64,000 bases of DNA from Brachionus manjavacas (GCA_019054805.1 JAHQIY010000017.1:310001-374000), one strand, 5' to 3'. Positions 21,783 to 32,877 are shown, numbered from the stretch's first letter. Program-made: numbers and translations. Notes: a model not told the origin generated them from the letters alone.

Positions 21783-23288
21783 ATGTTTGAAAATATAAAT
21801 AAATCGGAAAAAATTTATCTCAATTACAATGCCAGTAAAGTTAGATGGCTCTCTGACTCCAATATAACCCCAAGTGATTTTTTTTGCCTCGGTTCGGCAG
21901 AAAATTTGGTAAATTATAAATTTTTGGATAAAACAAAAAAAAAATTTTCTTTGACAGAAAAGTGTTTCTGTTTGGAAACTTGATCCAACCCAAGATGAAT
22001 TCGAACCCATTCTTTTGTCAGACACAGAACATTTAGATGGTTTTGTAACAGAATTAAAAGTATTTAAATAAACTAAAACAATTTTATTTGATTAAATTTA
22101 TTTATCAAAGTCTAAAAGTTTAGAAGAATTTTTCTTGTCAACATCCAGCGGCAGAGTTTACCACTTTAAATATTCCCATGTTGATCAGGTAACTTTTGAT
22201 CATAGACTTGGCGATATGCTGGATTTACTGGGTCCAGTATTTTCAATTCTCCAATCTTTTTTATATCTTGGTCATTGACCCAATATGAATCGACACTCAT
22301 CTGGTCTAGTTGGCCCGCTTTGGAGAGATCATTAGTTGGCAAATTGAACCCTAGTTTTCTAGAGTCAAGTTCCATTAAATCTGACGAGTCGCCAATGGAA
22401 TCTTGTTTGTCTAATTTTGACATTTTAGCGACTTATTGAATTGAATAAATGGTCCAAAGTGGACAATTCGAGCCTAATAAATGGCTTTGATTGCAATAAT
22501 GATCGAGATGAGCTTTGTTTTGTTACTGAAAATGGAACTATTAATTTTATTAGATTAAAAAGTCAAACCAATTGCCTTAGTACATTAGGTATTGATTGAT
22601 TAAATTTTAAATTTTTTAAAAATTATGTATCTATTTTAGATTATAATGAATTATGCAGTTTAAACAGTGTCTTGTATCTTAAGCATTTTGAAATTGCTGT
22701 GAGTGATTCATTGGGAAGAGTTAAGATTTGGGATTCAAGGAGTAGAGAAAACAAAAAATCATGTCTAAGTTTATTCATGTAAGTCTGAAGACAAAAGGTA
22801 AATTTATTTATTGATATTTACCAAGGGAAGGAGAGAGCTCGTCTATAACTTGTATGGCGAATGATCCTAATAAGCAGCATATTATAGCTTGTGGAAATTT
22901 AAGTGGAATCATAGCAATTTATGACGTGAGAAGCAGCAAGAAGCCTTTTGTCCTTAGTCAGAATCATTCGGAGCCAAGTAATAAAATTTTCATAAATCAA
23001 GCTTAAAAAATGAAATTTATTAATTTTTTTTCAGTAATGGAAATTTGTTTTCATCCGTTTTCTAGTGATAGTTTGTTTTCCAGTTCGTTTGATGGTGCGC
23101 TATGGTCCTGGAACACAACAAACAGAGGTGAGCTAAAATCGGGATGGGAGGACCGATCAGTCAATTGCAAAAATTATCTTGATTCAAATCGATACACATT
23201 AAATTCTTTTGATTTAAATAATGATAAAATATTGGCAGTGAATAATAATTTTTGTTTGTATAAATTACGATATCAAAATTTGTTCTAA
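21783..23288 (+). CDS. NUP43: Nucleoporin Nup43 (WD-repeat subunit of the Y complex)
   Basis: Seven exons, all with GT-AG borders and consistent frame: 21783-21908, 21958-22059, 22111-22188, 22429-22588, 22640-22778, 22826-22977 and 23035-23288. The order of conserved blocks follows animal Nup43: an N-terminal KVRWLSD strand, SVSVWKLD, GRVYHFKYSH, LGRVKIWDSRS, SGIIAIYDVRSSKKP, MEICFHPFSSDSLFSSSFDGALWSW, and a short C-terminal NNFCLYKL strand. The protein has about 335 residues, slightly shorter than the human one (380). Nup43 is a beta-propeller in the Nup107-160 scaffold of the nuclear pore. Intron 3 (22189-22428) is 240 bp, much longer than the others (about 45-60 bp), and carries an open frame on the opposite strand. 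Confidence 0.92.
22166..22423 (-). CDS. Possible nested single-exon gene inside NUP43 intron 3 (85 aa)
   Basis: The frame starts at an ATG six bases from the 3' end of NUP43 intron 3, runs back through the whole intron and ends in TAA 23 bases inside NUP43 exon 3. The product (MSKLDKQDSIGDSSDLMELD ... VDSYWVNDQDI ... LDPVNPAYRQVYDQKLPDQ) is hydrophilic, acidic in its first half and of balanced composition, unlike the low-complexity frames usual in these AT-rich introns. No family is recognised. It may be a small nested gene or an exon of a larger minus-strand transcript. The match of frame to intron length is the main argument, together with composition. Confidence 0.5.
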   Translation of the reverse strand: MSKLDKQDSIGDSSDLMELDSRKLGFNLPTNDLSKAGQLDQMSVDSYWVNDQDIKKIGELKILDPVNPAYRQVYDQKLPDQHGNI

Positions 23289-23383
23289 AAATGTGAACAA
23301 TTTATAGGAATTTGAATAAAGCTTAAACTTATGAATAAATAAACTGAAAATTTAAAGAATTTTATTTTTTATTTAGAAAAAAA

Positions 23384-23446
23384 TGCACTGGCCGGAAACC
23401 GAACCCGGAACGCCCGCGTGGCAGGCGAGTATTCTACGACCAGTGC
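23384..23446 (-). pseudogene. tRNA-Gly(GCC) pseudogene with a deleted D arm
   Basis: The reverse strand reads GCACTGGTCGTAGAATACTC, then GCCTGCCACGCGGGC and the T arm, ending in CCAGTGCA. It differs from the intact gene at 24408 by loss of about eight bases of the D loop and stem and by substitutions in the T arm (GGTTCGGTTTCC). Acceptor ends and anticodon loop are preserved. It lies about 1 kb from the intact gene in opposite orientation. Confidence 0.85.
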
Positions 23447-24407
23447 TGCATTGAAATTTTTTGAGGCAATTGATAATTTATTAATTTAAAAATTAAGATT
23501 TTTCTCTTATCGAAAGGAATACTTAGATTTATTATTTTTAAAAATTTAAGCATTTTTAAATCTAAATCAATGTAGATGTAAATTATTGAAATAGATTTAA
23601 TTTGCTCACAATGAGTGTTTTATATTAAAATAATTAATTAAAATTGTTATCTACACAAAATGTATGATTCTATATTCACTATTTCACACTTTTTTATTTA
23701 GCAATTTTTTTTAATGATGAATATCTACTTAATTAAATTTTTTTGAGTATGATCAACAAAAATATTTAGCTATTTTCTTCAAGTAGATTTAAAAAAAATT
23801 TAAAGTAAAAAAAAATTTATCGATATCTCTGATTGATTAAAAATTAATTTTTTTCAGAAAATCTGTCGAATGGTACCATATGATCCTTGTTACCAAATGA
23901 TCCTGGACTCATATGTCAATCTTTTTTTAAAAGATTTTTGAGTCAATTCTAAAGCGTTAAACAATCAGAAACAAACCATTATTTTTTCAAGAGGAATTTA
24001 ATTTAAATAAAGGAAGAAAAGAAGCTTTAAGGGCTATTTTGCGCTTGGCTTAGCTTTCTTAAAATGAAATTGATAAATTTACATAGGCAATAAGCTTAGA
24101 TGAACTAATTATATAAAATTATTATAATTGAATAATCAAGTAATCTTTAAAATTTTTTATAATCAAATTATTTTTGGGTGATTAAGTAAATTAATTTTAC
24201 TTCATTGCATTTTTAGACTTTTTTTGTTAAGAGATTATCTATTTTTTAAGATTTGATTAAATGGTAGAAAAATTTAAATCGATTGTCACATCATTAGATT
24301 GAATAGAATTATCGAATTTATTTTTGAAAGTATTAATTAGTCTTGTTTTATTATTAGTATTAGTTTAATTTAGTGAAAAAAAATTAATGAATAGGTGTTA
24401 GTAGGAA
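23447..24407. other. AT-rich spacer between the two tRNA-Gly sequences
   Basis: No gene is seen. A short TTTTTCTCTTATCGAAA at about 23500 resembles the sequence just after the intact tRNA (TTTTTCTCTTATCAAAA at 24480), which may record a shared duplication. Confidence 0.4.
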
Positions 24408-24478
24408 GCACTGGTGGTTCAGTGGTAGAATGCTCGCCTGCCACGCGGGCGGCCCGGGTTCGATTCCCGGCCAGTGCA
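24408..24478 (+). tRNA. tRNA-Gly (GCC)
   Basis: The gene is 71 nt with a complete cloverleaf. The acceptor stem GCACTGG pairs with CCAGTGC, the D arm contains TTCAGTGGTAGAA, the anticodon loop carries GCC at 24440-24442 between CTCGC and GCGGG, and the T arm has GGGTTCGATTCCC. The discriminator base is A. No intron. A and B boxes are canonical, and a T run follows immediately. Confidence 0.97.
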
Positions 24479-24485
24479 TTTTTTT
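24479..24485 (+). terminator. RNA polymerase III T-run terminator
   Basis: Seven T residues directly follow the tRNA discriminator base, the standard pol III stop signal. Confidence 0.8.
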
Positions 24486-24741
24486 CTCTTATCAAAAATC
24501 GATCATTTTTGTTAATAGAAAAATTTAACACAAACTAAATTCAAATTATGCTCAAAATAAAAAAATTGAAAACAAGCCAAAATTTCAAATAAAATTCAGA
24601 ATCTTTTGCTCCCTTTCGTTTTTTTATAAGACTCATAATTTTCATAAAACATAAAAATACGGTTTCCCTAATCTTGCCTTAAGACCTCGAAATTCCATAC
24701 TACATTTGTAGTTTAAAGATACTGAAAGTTTAGCGCCCATC

Positions 24742-26651
24742 ATGCCCAAGACAGGTATTCACTGGTTTCGACATGGACTCAGATTGCACGACAATCCGGC
24801 CTTGTTGGCCTGCCAAGACGAAGTGGAACGTTTCATTCCAATTTTTATCTTTGACGGAAAATCTGCAGGTATTTTCCCAATTTTTTGAAATTTTTCCAAA
24901 TTTTCTACGCACTAACCTCTGTTCACAATCATCACATTCCTCTTCACGTGAATCCAAATTTAAGCTTAGTTATTTTTTTCACTTTTTTTCTTATCTTATA
25001 TTTTTTGTCAGGCACAGAAACATGTGGCTATGTGCGATTCAGATTTTTGCTTCAATCTTTGCAGGACTTGGAAAGTCAATTCAAGGAGCATGGAATAAAT
25101 TTCATGTGTTTTCATGGTGAGGCGCACAATGTGCTGGAAAATTTGATCAAAGAGTGGGAGGTGCGCGTCATCTCGTTCGAAAAAGACTCCGAGTCCATTT
25201 GGCACAAGCGGGACAATTTGGTGAAAGAGATGTGCGCCCGGCACAATGTGCAAGTGATAGAATGTGTCAGCAATACTCTTTATGATCCGGAAGAAGTGTT
25301 CAGCCTGAACAACAACCAGCCACCGAATACTTGCGAAGAACTGCGCAAGTCATGCTACAAAATTGGTGAGCCGGAACAGCCAGTGCCCAGGCCAGACCTC
25401 AAATTTATAGCATCTCACTTGGTGACCACAGATGACTTGTACGATCCAGTCCGACACAAAATACCTGACTTGGACTTTTTTAACATCAAGGCCGAAAATG
25501 AAAAGCAAGAAAAATGCATCTTTATTGGCGGCGAGACTAAGGCTTTGGAGCTGTGTAAAATTAGAATTCAGTACGAAAAGGAATCTTTCAAGGCCGGAAA
25601 ATTGAACCCCAATCTGTCCAAGCCGGTTTTGTTTACCAAAGAGGTCAGTCTGAGTCCGTATCTTAGATTTGGCTGCTTGTCAGTGAGAAAACTCTATGCG
25701 GATCTAAAAAAAGTTTATGTGAAAAATTTCAATGGTGTCAAAAATGTCTACTGTCCAGTTGAACAATTATTTTGGAGAGAATACTTCTATCAGTTGTCAT
25801 ATAAAAATGAAAAATTTGCTCAAGTAGATGGTAATCCGATGTGTTTCAAAATTCCATGGGATTATCATGGCAAACAGGACTTGTTTCTAAAATGGGAATC
25901 TGTAATTAAAAGAGAGAATGAATTTTTTTCTAAAATTAAATTTTTTTCCAAAGGGCCAAACTGGTTTTCCGTGGATTGATGCCTGCATGAGACAACTAGT
26001 CCAAGAAGGCTGGATTCATCACGTGTGCAGGAACAGTGTTGCTCTTTTTTTAACTCGTGGTGTCTTGTTCATGTCGTGGGAGCGCGGAATGCGCACTTTT
26101 TTAAAATATTTAATTGATGTAATTTCAGAGGGAAAACATTTTGCTTTGAAAAAATTTATTTTTCTAGGCGGACTGGTCTGTTTGTTCAGGCAATTGGAAT
26201 TGGATAGCGACTGGCGATCCGGAAGAAGTCCTTAATCCTACTGTTACTTTTTGTCCTGTCAAGTATGGCAAAAAAATTGATCCAAAAGGCGAATACATCA
26301 AGTATTTTTGAAAGTGTAGAGGAAAATGGGCTAAATTTAGCTTTAAGAAACTATGTGCCAGAACTGAGAGAGTTTCCTCTGGAGTATCTGTATGAACCAT
26401 GGAAAGCGCCTCTTGATTTGCAGGAAAAAGCTGGCTGTATGATTGGAAAGGACTATCCGGAGCCGATTGTGGATAACGAGCAGGCGTTCAGGGAAAATAT
26501 TGCCAAGTTGCAGCAGTTTTTCCATTCAGAGAGAAAGGAGATATTCGAGACATTCTTGAATGACAAGAACGCGCTCAAGCCGGCAAACAGCAAAGAATAC
26601 AGAGCATACACATTCGCAAAATTCTTGGAATCAGAGTTTGATGATTTTTGA
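24742..26651 (+). CDS. cry: Type I (Drosophila-type) cryptochrome, blue-light photoreceptor
   Basis: Five exons: 24742-24868, 25012-25901, 25954-26118, 26168-26301 and 26348-26651. They give 539 residues, close to Drosophila CRY (542). The N-terminal photolyase domain starts [18 protein letters not shown]-binding blocks include [46 protein letters not shown] and [13 protein letters not shown]. The RN following HHxxx, where (6-4) photolyases and vertebrate CRYs have RH, and the CSGNWNW and YVPELREFP blocks match the Drosophila-type clade, so a light-sensing role is more likely than DNA repair or clock repression. Trp residues expected for electron transfer are visible in these blocks. The last acceptor is the AG at 26346-26347, which keeps the frame. 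Alternative: a close photolyase relative. Confidence 0.92.
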
Positions 26652-28320
26652 TTTAAACAAAAATTTGTTGTTAATTGCTGTTTTTATTAAGAAAAAGCTC
26701 AAATGAAAGTAAAAGTATTTACAGCACACGGGTATCTATAAACATATTCTAAACGGCGAATAGAGATGAAGTTGGTTAACAAAAATCTTCTAGCAAATGT
26801 GGACATTTTAATGAAGTTCAAAATCAAAATTGATTTTTTATTTTAATTAATACAATTAAATTTTATTTCAAATTTTGTTCGTGTTTGTGTAAATTTTTAT
26901 TTTTAAATTTTTTAATTTTCAGTTATTAACACGTGTAGCGTTATTATTTCATTATTAATGTAATCTAAAGCTAAAAAAATTCAAGTTTGAAATAAATTTT
27001 TTTTCAATTTTTTTTAATATAAAGAATTAATTTTTTTAATTGAGCTAGTTTGAATCCGAGGACATTTTGAACTGTGAAAAAAAGCACAAAATAAAAAATA
27101 AGTTAATATTGCAAGCATTTTCATATTTGAAATTATACTTGATAATGAAATAGAATGAATTTAATTTTTATGGAAATGTGAAATAATATTGAAAATTCCC
27201 TTTTTAAATTTTAAATAATTTTATTAATATGTTTATTTGTTTATCTGTCCCGAGCTAATGCTCCTTCTTAAACTTGAATAAGATTAGAAAAAAAAAAGAT
27301 AAATAATTCATTTAGATCAAAATTTATCAATCGTTGACAACTTGGTCTAGTCGTTTAGGTGAACCTATTACGCGAACAATTCTTGTTCTCAGGTTTTCTG
27401 AACTATCAATCACCTATTTTTTGTTCAAGTAAAAGAGCAAAATAGAATTAGGTGAACGAATTTCAAATTATGTGAATAAATTGAATAAAACTATTAAATA
27501 AATGAACATTTGAAGTTATTAATTTTTTTTATGTAAATTTGAAGGAGCTTTAGAAATAGCATTTTATCTGATCTGGTTGACCTGGTGTTCACATAGATTC
27601 ATCTAAAAATCGCATTATATTACCTAGCCCACCCAACTTTAAATTTTTTATCTAATTGTTTTGTTTTTCTATCCTATTTTTTAATATAATATATAGATTG
27701 TTTCTAAATAGAAAAAACTCAATATAGGTGAACTAAAATCTGAGAAAAAGAATTGTTCCTGTAACTAGACCTCAAAAACTTTGATTTTTTCCTTTTAAAT
27801 TTTGAATTTATTGCTAATTGACGTTTGTTTGATGCATTTTAACAAAAATTCAAATGATAAAAAATGGATAACAGAGCGTAGATAGTTTTCTAAACTACAA
27901 ATATTATCTTAAGGATCATCATTATATTATTACTTTTTCAATGTTATTTCAACATTTGATACATTTTGTTATTAAAACACAAAAAATAAATATAAATGAA
28001 TTTTACTATTTTTTTTAAACACTAGATAAACGGGTAATCTACTTTTTATTTTGATTTTTCACTAGATAAAAATAAAAAAATATAATTAAGACTAAATATC
28101 TTTTTTCTTCTTTTACTTCTCAACTCTTGAACGTTAACGTCGTCTTTGTTATTTTGGAGTATTCTCTTGGATGTTGATTCCTGAATCGCTTATGGTCTCA
28201 CCTGGTTGTTTATCTAAGCATTCTTTTTTGACCGATAAGAACGACTCTTACAGAAATTTCGAACAAAAGAAGGCGCTTGGCCACGGCCACATCATGGTCA
28301 TTTTTACAAGATTATATTAT
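26652..28320. other. Gene-poor repeat-bearing stretch after the cryptochrome gene
   Basis: No gene is supported. It holds a GAGCTAATGCTCCTTC tail-like motif at 27252-27267, its reverse form GAAGGAGCTTTAG at 27541, and the fold-back element 27343-27774. Confidence 0.5.
27343..27774. repeat. Fold-back element with diverged arms
   Basis: TTGGTCTAGTCG ... CGAACAATTCTTGTTCTCAG at 27343-27397 pairs with CTGAGAAAAAGAATTGTTCC ... AACTAGACC at 27740-27772. The arms are interrupted and the interior is non-coding. The interior block from 27541 (GAAGGAGCTTTAGAAATAGC) recurs at 34622. Confidence 0.5.
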
Positions 28321-28680
28321 TAGGTTGTTTAATAAGTTTTTTCGTCGATTTTTAAATGAAAAAATCTCATCAAAGATTAAACTTTTTTATGCAATGTTGT
28401 ACATCATTTGAAAGAGCAACTCTTGTTCTTTCAAATGATATATAAGATTATATGTTTGCTTTTTAAATTTCTAAATAATTAACTAAATAAAAATGTATGA
28501 CAAAAAAATGCATATCCGCCATTGCATGTTATTCAAGTTTAACGAAGAAAAAAATGCGACAGAGGCTACCAAATCGATTTGTTTGGTATATGGCGACGAC
28601 GCTCTGACTGTTCGCACTTGTCAAAATTGGTTTGCTCGATTCAAAGCTGGAGATTTCGACCTAATATTATTTATCTGAAT
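28321..28680 (+). mobile_element. Mariner element fragment: 5' terminal repeat and N-terminal transposase
   Basis: TTAGGTTGTTTAATAAGTTT at about 28320 matches the end of mariner-family inverted repeats (TTAGGTTGGCTGATAAGT type). At 28493-28678 a frame reads HIRHCMLFKFNEEKNATEAT and TVRTCQNWFARFKAGDFDL, the first helix-turn-helix region of mariner (SETMAR-like) transposases. The rest of the transposase and the right repeat are missing, so it is a 5' fragment. A perfect short hairpin (CATTTGAAAGAGC / GTTCTTTCAAATG) lies in the leader near 28410. Confidence 0.8.
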
Positions 28681-29365
28681 CGAGCTCCATCAGAATAAAG
28701 ATATAAATCAAAAAATCATAAATAAAATTTGAAAAAAAATCAAAAAAATTAAAAAATATAATATAATAAAAATAAGTTAAAATATAAAAGAAAATTAAAA
28801 AAAAAAATTCATAACTTTTATTTATGATCAATTTAATGATCAAAATTAAATTTATTATTTACCATAACCTTCTTTGTTTATGGCTATAAATTGTTTTATC
28901 ACTAAAATAAATTTATATTGCTACATGCATTTATAATAACCTTTAATGAATAAATAACTTTTTTCACATAACTTTTTTTTCTAAAATAATGAAATATTTT
29001 TTTTATCTTAATAAGGTCGTTTTATGCATTTAAATTTATTTTACAAAGGTTAAGTTTAATTAGTGATATAAAAGTATTGCTTCTTAATATTCTAATTATT
29101 CTTAAAAAAATTTTAAACAAAATTTTACTGAAATTATAATGAAAGAAAAAACTGTTAATTTTGAAATCGGCCATATATTACACTTAAATAAATTAACAAA
29201 ATATGAACATGATCCCATAAAAAATTTGGGAAAACGTCTAAAAATCTTGTTTTTTTTCTTATCTGAATGTTTGGCTAAATTTTTTTTTTAATAGATCATA
29301 TGTATTATTAGATCCACATTGCTCAAGAAAATGAAATTCTGTTTTCAAATCTATTAATTTTTTTA
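28681..29365. other. AT-rich stretch, nothing recognised
   Basis: Very AT-rich, with long A and T runs. No frame, RNA or repeat is supported. Confidence 0.5.
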
Positions 29366-29929
29366 GCTTTAAATCACTTTAATAAATTTAAACTTTTAAA
29401 TTTCTCCAAAAATCTTAATACTTTTGGTTCATTTATTGGATTTAATTCTCTTTAGCAACATATCTTGTATTTTTCCCAAATCTGAAGGAGTATTGTTAAA
29501 TTCAATTACAAATTAAAAAAAATTTTCCTTTTTTGATAAATAAAAATTAAAGATAACAAAATATATCTGAAAAATACTTTAGAGAATGCAACATACTTTG
29601 TCGCACAATTAATACCTTAATAATTTTCTTAATGTTAAAACAAGACATGCTTTAAATCACTTTAATAAATTTAAACATTTAAATTTCTCCAAAAATCTTA
29701 ATACTTTTGGTTCATTTATTGGATTTAATTCTCTTTAGCAACATATCTTGTATTTTTCCCAAATCTGAAGGAGTATTGTTAAATTCAATTACAAATTAAA
29801 AAAAATTTTCCTTTTTTGATAAATAAAAATTAAAGATAACAAAATATATCTGAAAAATACTTTAGAGAATGCAACATACTTTGTCGCACAATTAATACCT
29901 AAATAATTTTCTTAATGTTAAAACAAGAC
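29366..29929 (+). repeat. Recent 283-bp tandem duplication
   Basis: GCTTTAAATCACTTTAATAA begins copies at 29366 and 29649, and each ends in GTTAAAACAAGAC. The two copies differ at only a few bases (for example AAACTTTTAAATT against AAACATTTAAATT). The content is non-coding. Confidence 0.95.
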
Positions 29930-30041
29930 GAAAACAAAACATCAAAAATTTAGTTCTCTAAATTCAATGTTTTTAAATTACATTTTATCATTGTTAATTT
30001 TCTGCAATTTGCTGTTAATATAGAACGATGAGGTCTAATGT

Positions 30042-30064
30042 TATAGCCTGATGATCAGGCTATA
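30042..30064. repeat. Near-perfect 23-bp palindrome
   Basis: TATAGCCTGAT / ATCAGGCTATA flank a central G. The AGCCTGAT and ATCAGGCT words are the same as the terminal words of the satellite monomers at 1-6240. Next to it, 30070-30190 is rich in GACTTTGACT and AGTCAAAGTC words. Confidence 0.55.
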
Positions 30065-30262
30065 ATAATTATGACTTAAGTGGACTCAAGTCAAAGTCAG
30101 ACTTTGACTCCAAAATAATTTCAGAGTCAAAGTTGGCTTTGACTTTGACTTTTAACGATTCTAACTTTAAAGTTTGACTTTTGATCAACTCTGCGCTGAA
30201 TTATACTGCAGTTTTTTTTTAATTTTATTTTATTATTTTTAATTTTAGATCTGGCCTGTAAT

Positions 30263-30544
30263 GTGACCAGTAATAAAGAATTTTTTAAAAAAAAAGGTTA
30301 TTTTTATGATTTTATTATTTACCAGTATAAAATTTACTTCGCTCATTTTTTATTTATAAAGCGCACTCTGGACAAGATATTGGATTTGTTTGTTTGCTCA
30401 GGCCTCTTTTTACATCAAGTTGGGTTCTTGGAAACAGTTGGAACTTTTTATGCGATTTTTGAATACTTCTCTAACTTATTCTTCGTTGGATTTATCTTAA
30501 ATTTATTTATAAATTATATTATTATATTTATATTAAAATTTTAA
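30263..30544 (+). other. Open but unassigned segment
   Basis: All three forward frames are fairly open between about 30350 and 30490. One reads ALWTRYWICLFAQASFYIKL, another RTLDKILDLFVCSGLF. Neither matches a family I know, and no neighbouring exon can be joined to it. It may be a gene relic or chance. Confidence 0.2.
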
Positions 30545-30850
30545 TTCCTTATTTCAAATTTATATGACCAATATCTATATTTATTTTACCTGGCTAAAAT
30601 GAAAAAAAACGCGTCAAAAAACCTAATTAAATTGAACTTTTTGAAATTTACTTAGAATTAACATTCTAATATTCTAGCATATATTTCGAACTACAGTAAT
30701 TCATGACTCAATATAATTTTATACTAAACATTGCTTCTATTATTTGAATAAACCTTTTTAATTTATTATTTTATTATTTAATGATAATAATAATAGTTTA
30801 TATTCTACGGTCAATTTAGTTTAACCAAATTAACCAAGCAGAACGACTAA

Positions 30851-31078
30851 CATAGTCCCGCTATAGTAGATAATTCTTTTAGTTTATTTCTATCGACTGA
30901 TTTAGTTGATCTTCTTAATTGGATGTTACCGTTACACAATAATATCCCCATTTTTCACAAAATTGAAAATTATGCTTCTTTAGCTCGCCTAACACCTCCA
31001 CTTGGACCATCATTATTCACTGAAGCACTTAACTCTGCACCATTTATTAATAAAATTAAATTATCAAAGCCAAATTGA
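30851..31078 (+). other. Open segment of 75 codons, possible exon or gene relic
   Basis: A single frame from after TAA 30848 to TGA 31076 encodes SFSLFLSTDLVDLLNWMLPL ... ARLTPPLGPSLFTEAL. Composition looks protein-like in an otherwise AT-rich stretch. There is no clear start, acceptor or homologue. Confidence 0.25.
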
Positions 31079-31297
31079 AAATTAAATTTTCATTAAAAAA
31101 ATCCAGTTAGAGTTTAAAAAAGGAAAAAGCAATATTTAAAAATTCAATTTATTTTTTCAATTTATAAAAAAAATATAATTAATTTTAGTAAAATAAAATT
31201 TAAAGTTCGATAAAATATCATTCATTGATAGTCCATTCGAAAATATAAAAAAATTAAAAAAGTTACATACAATTTCCATATTACGGTATTATGTTAT

Positions 31298-31485
31298 CTT
31301 GAAGTTGATGATCAATTCAATATATCATTTAAATTCAAAGAGTTTATCTTTAGATATTAAAATTAATCTTCGAACCAATTTAAATAATTTTGTAACACGC
31401 TTTACATTTTATTTATATTTAAATTGGTTCAAAGATTAATTTAATATCTAAATATAAACTCTTTGAGTTGATCATGAACTTCAAG
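31298..31485. repeat. Fold-back (MITE-like) element
   Basis: CTTGAAGTTGATGATCAA ... AATCTTCGAACCAATTTAAA pairs with TTTAAATTGGTTCAAAGATT ... TTGATCATGAACTTCAAG. The arms are about 80 bp with small gaps around a 25-bp loop (TAATTTTGTAACACGC region). It is non-coding. Confidence 0.85.
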
Positions 31486-31872
31486 GTGCTGATTTTATCT
31501 CGTAAAATAAGTATTTAATTTAATTGACCGAAAATAAAAATCTGCTTTATAATTTCCTAAAAATAAGATTCAGAATTGTTTTATAGATTATAATATTAAA
31601 GCTTGGATCATTGGAGTATTTCTGAGTATTTGAAATGACTCATCATTCTTTCAATCAATATATTTTATCTTTTATTTACTTAAGATAACAATGGTATCTA
31701 AAAATTGATTGCCAATCAATGTTAAAAAATGGTATTAAATCAGGATACTTTAATTTGGGCTTACAACTTAGCCCTTACTAGATGGCCAAATCTTTCAGCT
31801 AATAAATTACAAGATTATTGACAGATTTAATTAAACACGACTTTAAATAAAAAAATATAATTACTAAACAAT

Positions 31873-32877
31873 TTAATCAAAAATTCGAAAAACATTTCCA
31901 GAATTGAGAATAAAAAAATAGTCTTTTTGAGTCTTTATAAACATTTTCCAAATATTTTCAAAATTTTCGAAGTCAGTAAATGCAAACAGTTTGGATGCTT
32001 CTTGATAAGAAATCGAAGTTAAATTTTCTCCTGGCCTGTACCAATATAACTTATTCAAACTTAAAAAATTAGCTTTCAACCTGTTTGCTAGGACCCCTAC
32101 ATATATGTCTTCGAAGCGAAAAAACTGAGTGTTCAATGAAGTTTGGTAAAATTTTTCGGCTAGGTCAGTGCTGAACATATAGGCAGGACCTTGGTGATAT
32201 GATGGATAGTATTTTCCGTTCAACTCTTCTTCTTTAATGAACCATTTTGATTTTTTGTCTCTTAAAATTTTGGCGTTTTGCTGCAAACTGCCCATGTAAT
32301 AATTTTTATCTTTACCAGACTTTATTTGATTCTTTAAAAATTTTATCAAAACTGGCACATTGACGACCACATCGTCATCTACTTTGAGCGTGAATTTCGA
32401 ATTCGAACAATATGTGGAGACCCATTTAAGACCCATTACCGTCTTCAGAGTCAAATTGTCATAGGTATCCATGAAGTCCTCCTGAACGATATCGCCATAA
32501 GTCTCACTTTCGGCAATAAGCATTGAGTTTAGAGTTTCATTAGAACTAAGTCCGACTAGAAATACAGCTCGTATTGATGGAAACATTTTCCAGTTGGCCC
32601 ATGTTTGCCGTATTAGATTTCTGTGCTCAAAACTGTCAGGTGATATGCACACAAAGGCTATTAGGGCTAAATCAGTGGAACATATGCTTCTACCAGGGTT
32701 GATTAAATACTTAAAATTGTGCGGATTGTCTTGGAATAAAAGATCTGGCTTAAATTCGTCATAAAGATCATCAATTGATTTGTTATCAGCTTCAGAATTA
32801 TTTTTTGAAATGTAAAGTGTAAACAGGGCCCATACAATAATTCCGATTAAATAAAATAAAAAAAAATTAATTCGCAT
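31873..32877 (-). CDS. Beta-1,3-galactosyltransferase-like glycosyltransferase (GT31), single exon
   Basis: The protein has 334 residues. A short cytoplasmic tail and one membrane segment (residues about 4-23, FFLFYLIGIIVWALFTLYIS) make it a type II Golgi protein. The GT31 domain shows HRNLIRQTWANW (residues about 86-97), AVFLVGLS, EDFMDTYDNLTLKT, KWVSTYC, the metal-binding KVDDDVVVN, YPSYHQGPAYMFS and FRFEDIYVGV, all in family order. Members transfer galactose or N-acetylhexosamine in beta-1,3 linkage to glycans. Acceptor specificity cannot be read from sequence. The stem region is short. No introns, as in many animal GT31 genes. The start is the first ATG ahead of the membrane segment. Confidence 0.93.
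   Translation of the reverse strand: MRINFFLFYLIGIIVWALFTLYISKNNSEADNKSIDDLYDEFKPDLLFQDNPHNFKYLINPGRSICSTDLALIAFVCISPDSFEHRNLIRQTWANWKMFPSIRAVFLVGLSSNETLNSMLIAESETYGDIVQEDFMDTYDNLTLKTVMGLKWVSTYCSNSKFTLKVDDDVVVNVPVLIKFLKNQIKSGKDKNYYMGSLQQNAKILRDKKSKWFIKEEELNGKYYPSYHQGPAYMFSTDLAEKFYQTSLNTQFFRFEDIYVGVLANRLKANFLSLNKLYWYRPGENLTSISYQEASKLFAFTDFENFENIWKMFIKTQKDYFFILNSGNVFRIFD

Noticed and set aside
21720-22025. Minus-strand frame over NUP43 exons 1 and 2
   Set aside because: It runs across a real intron and its borders and has Phe/Lys-rich text without a family.
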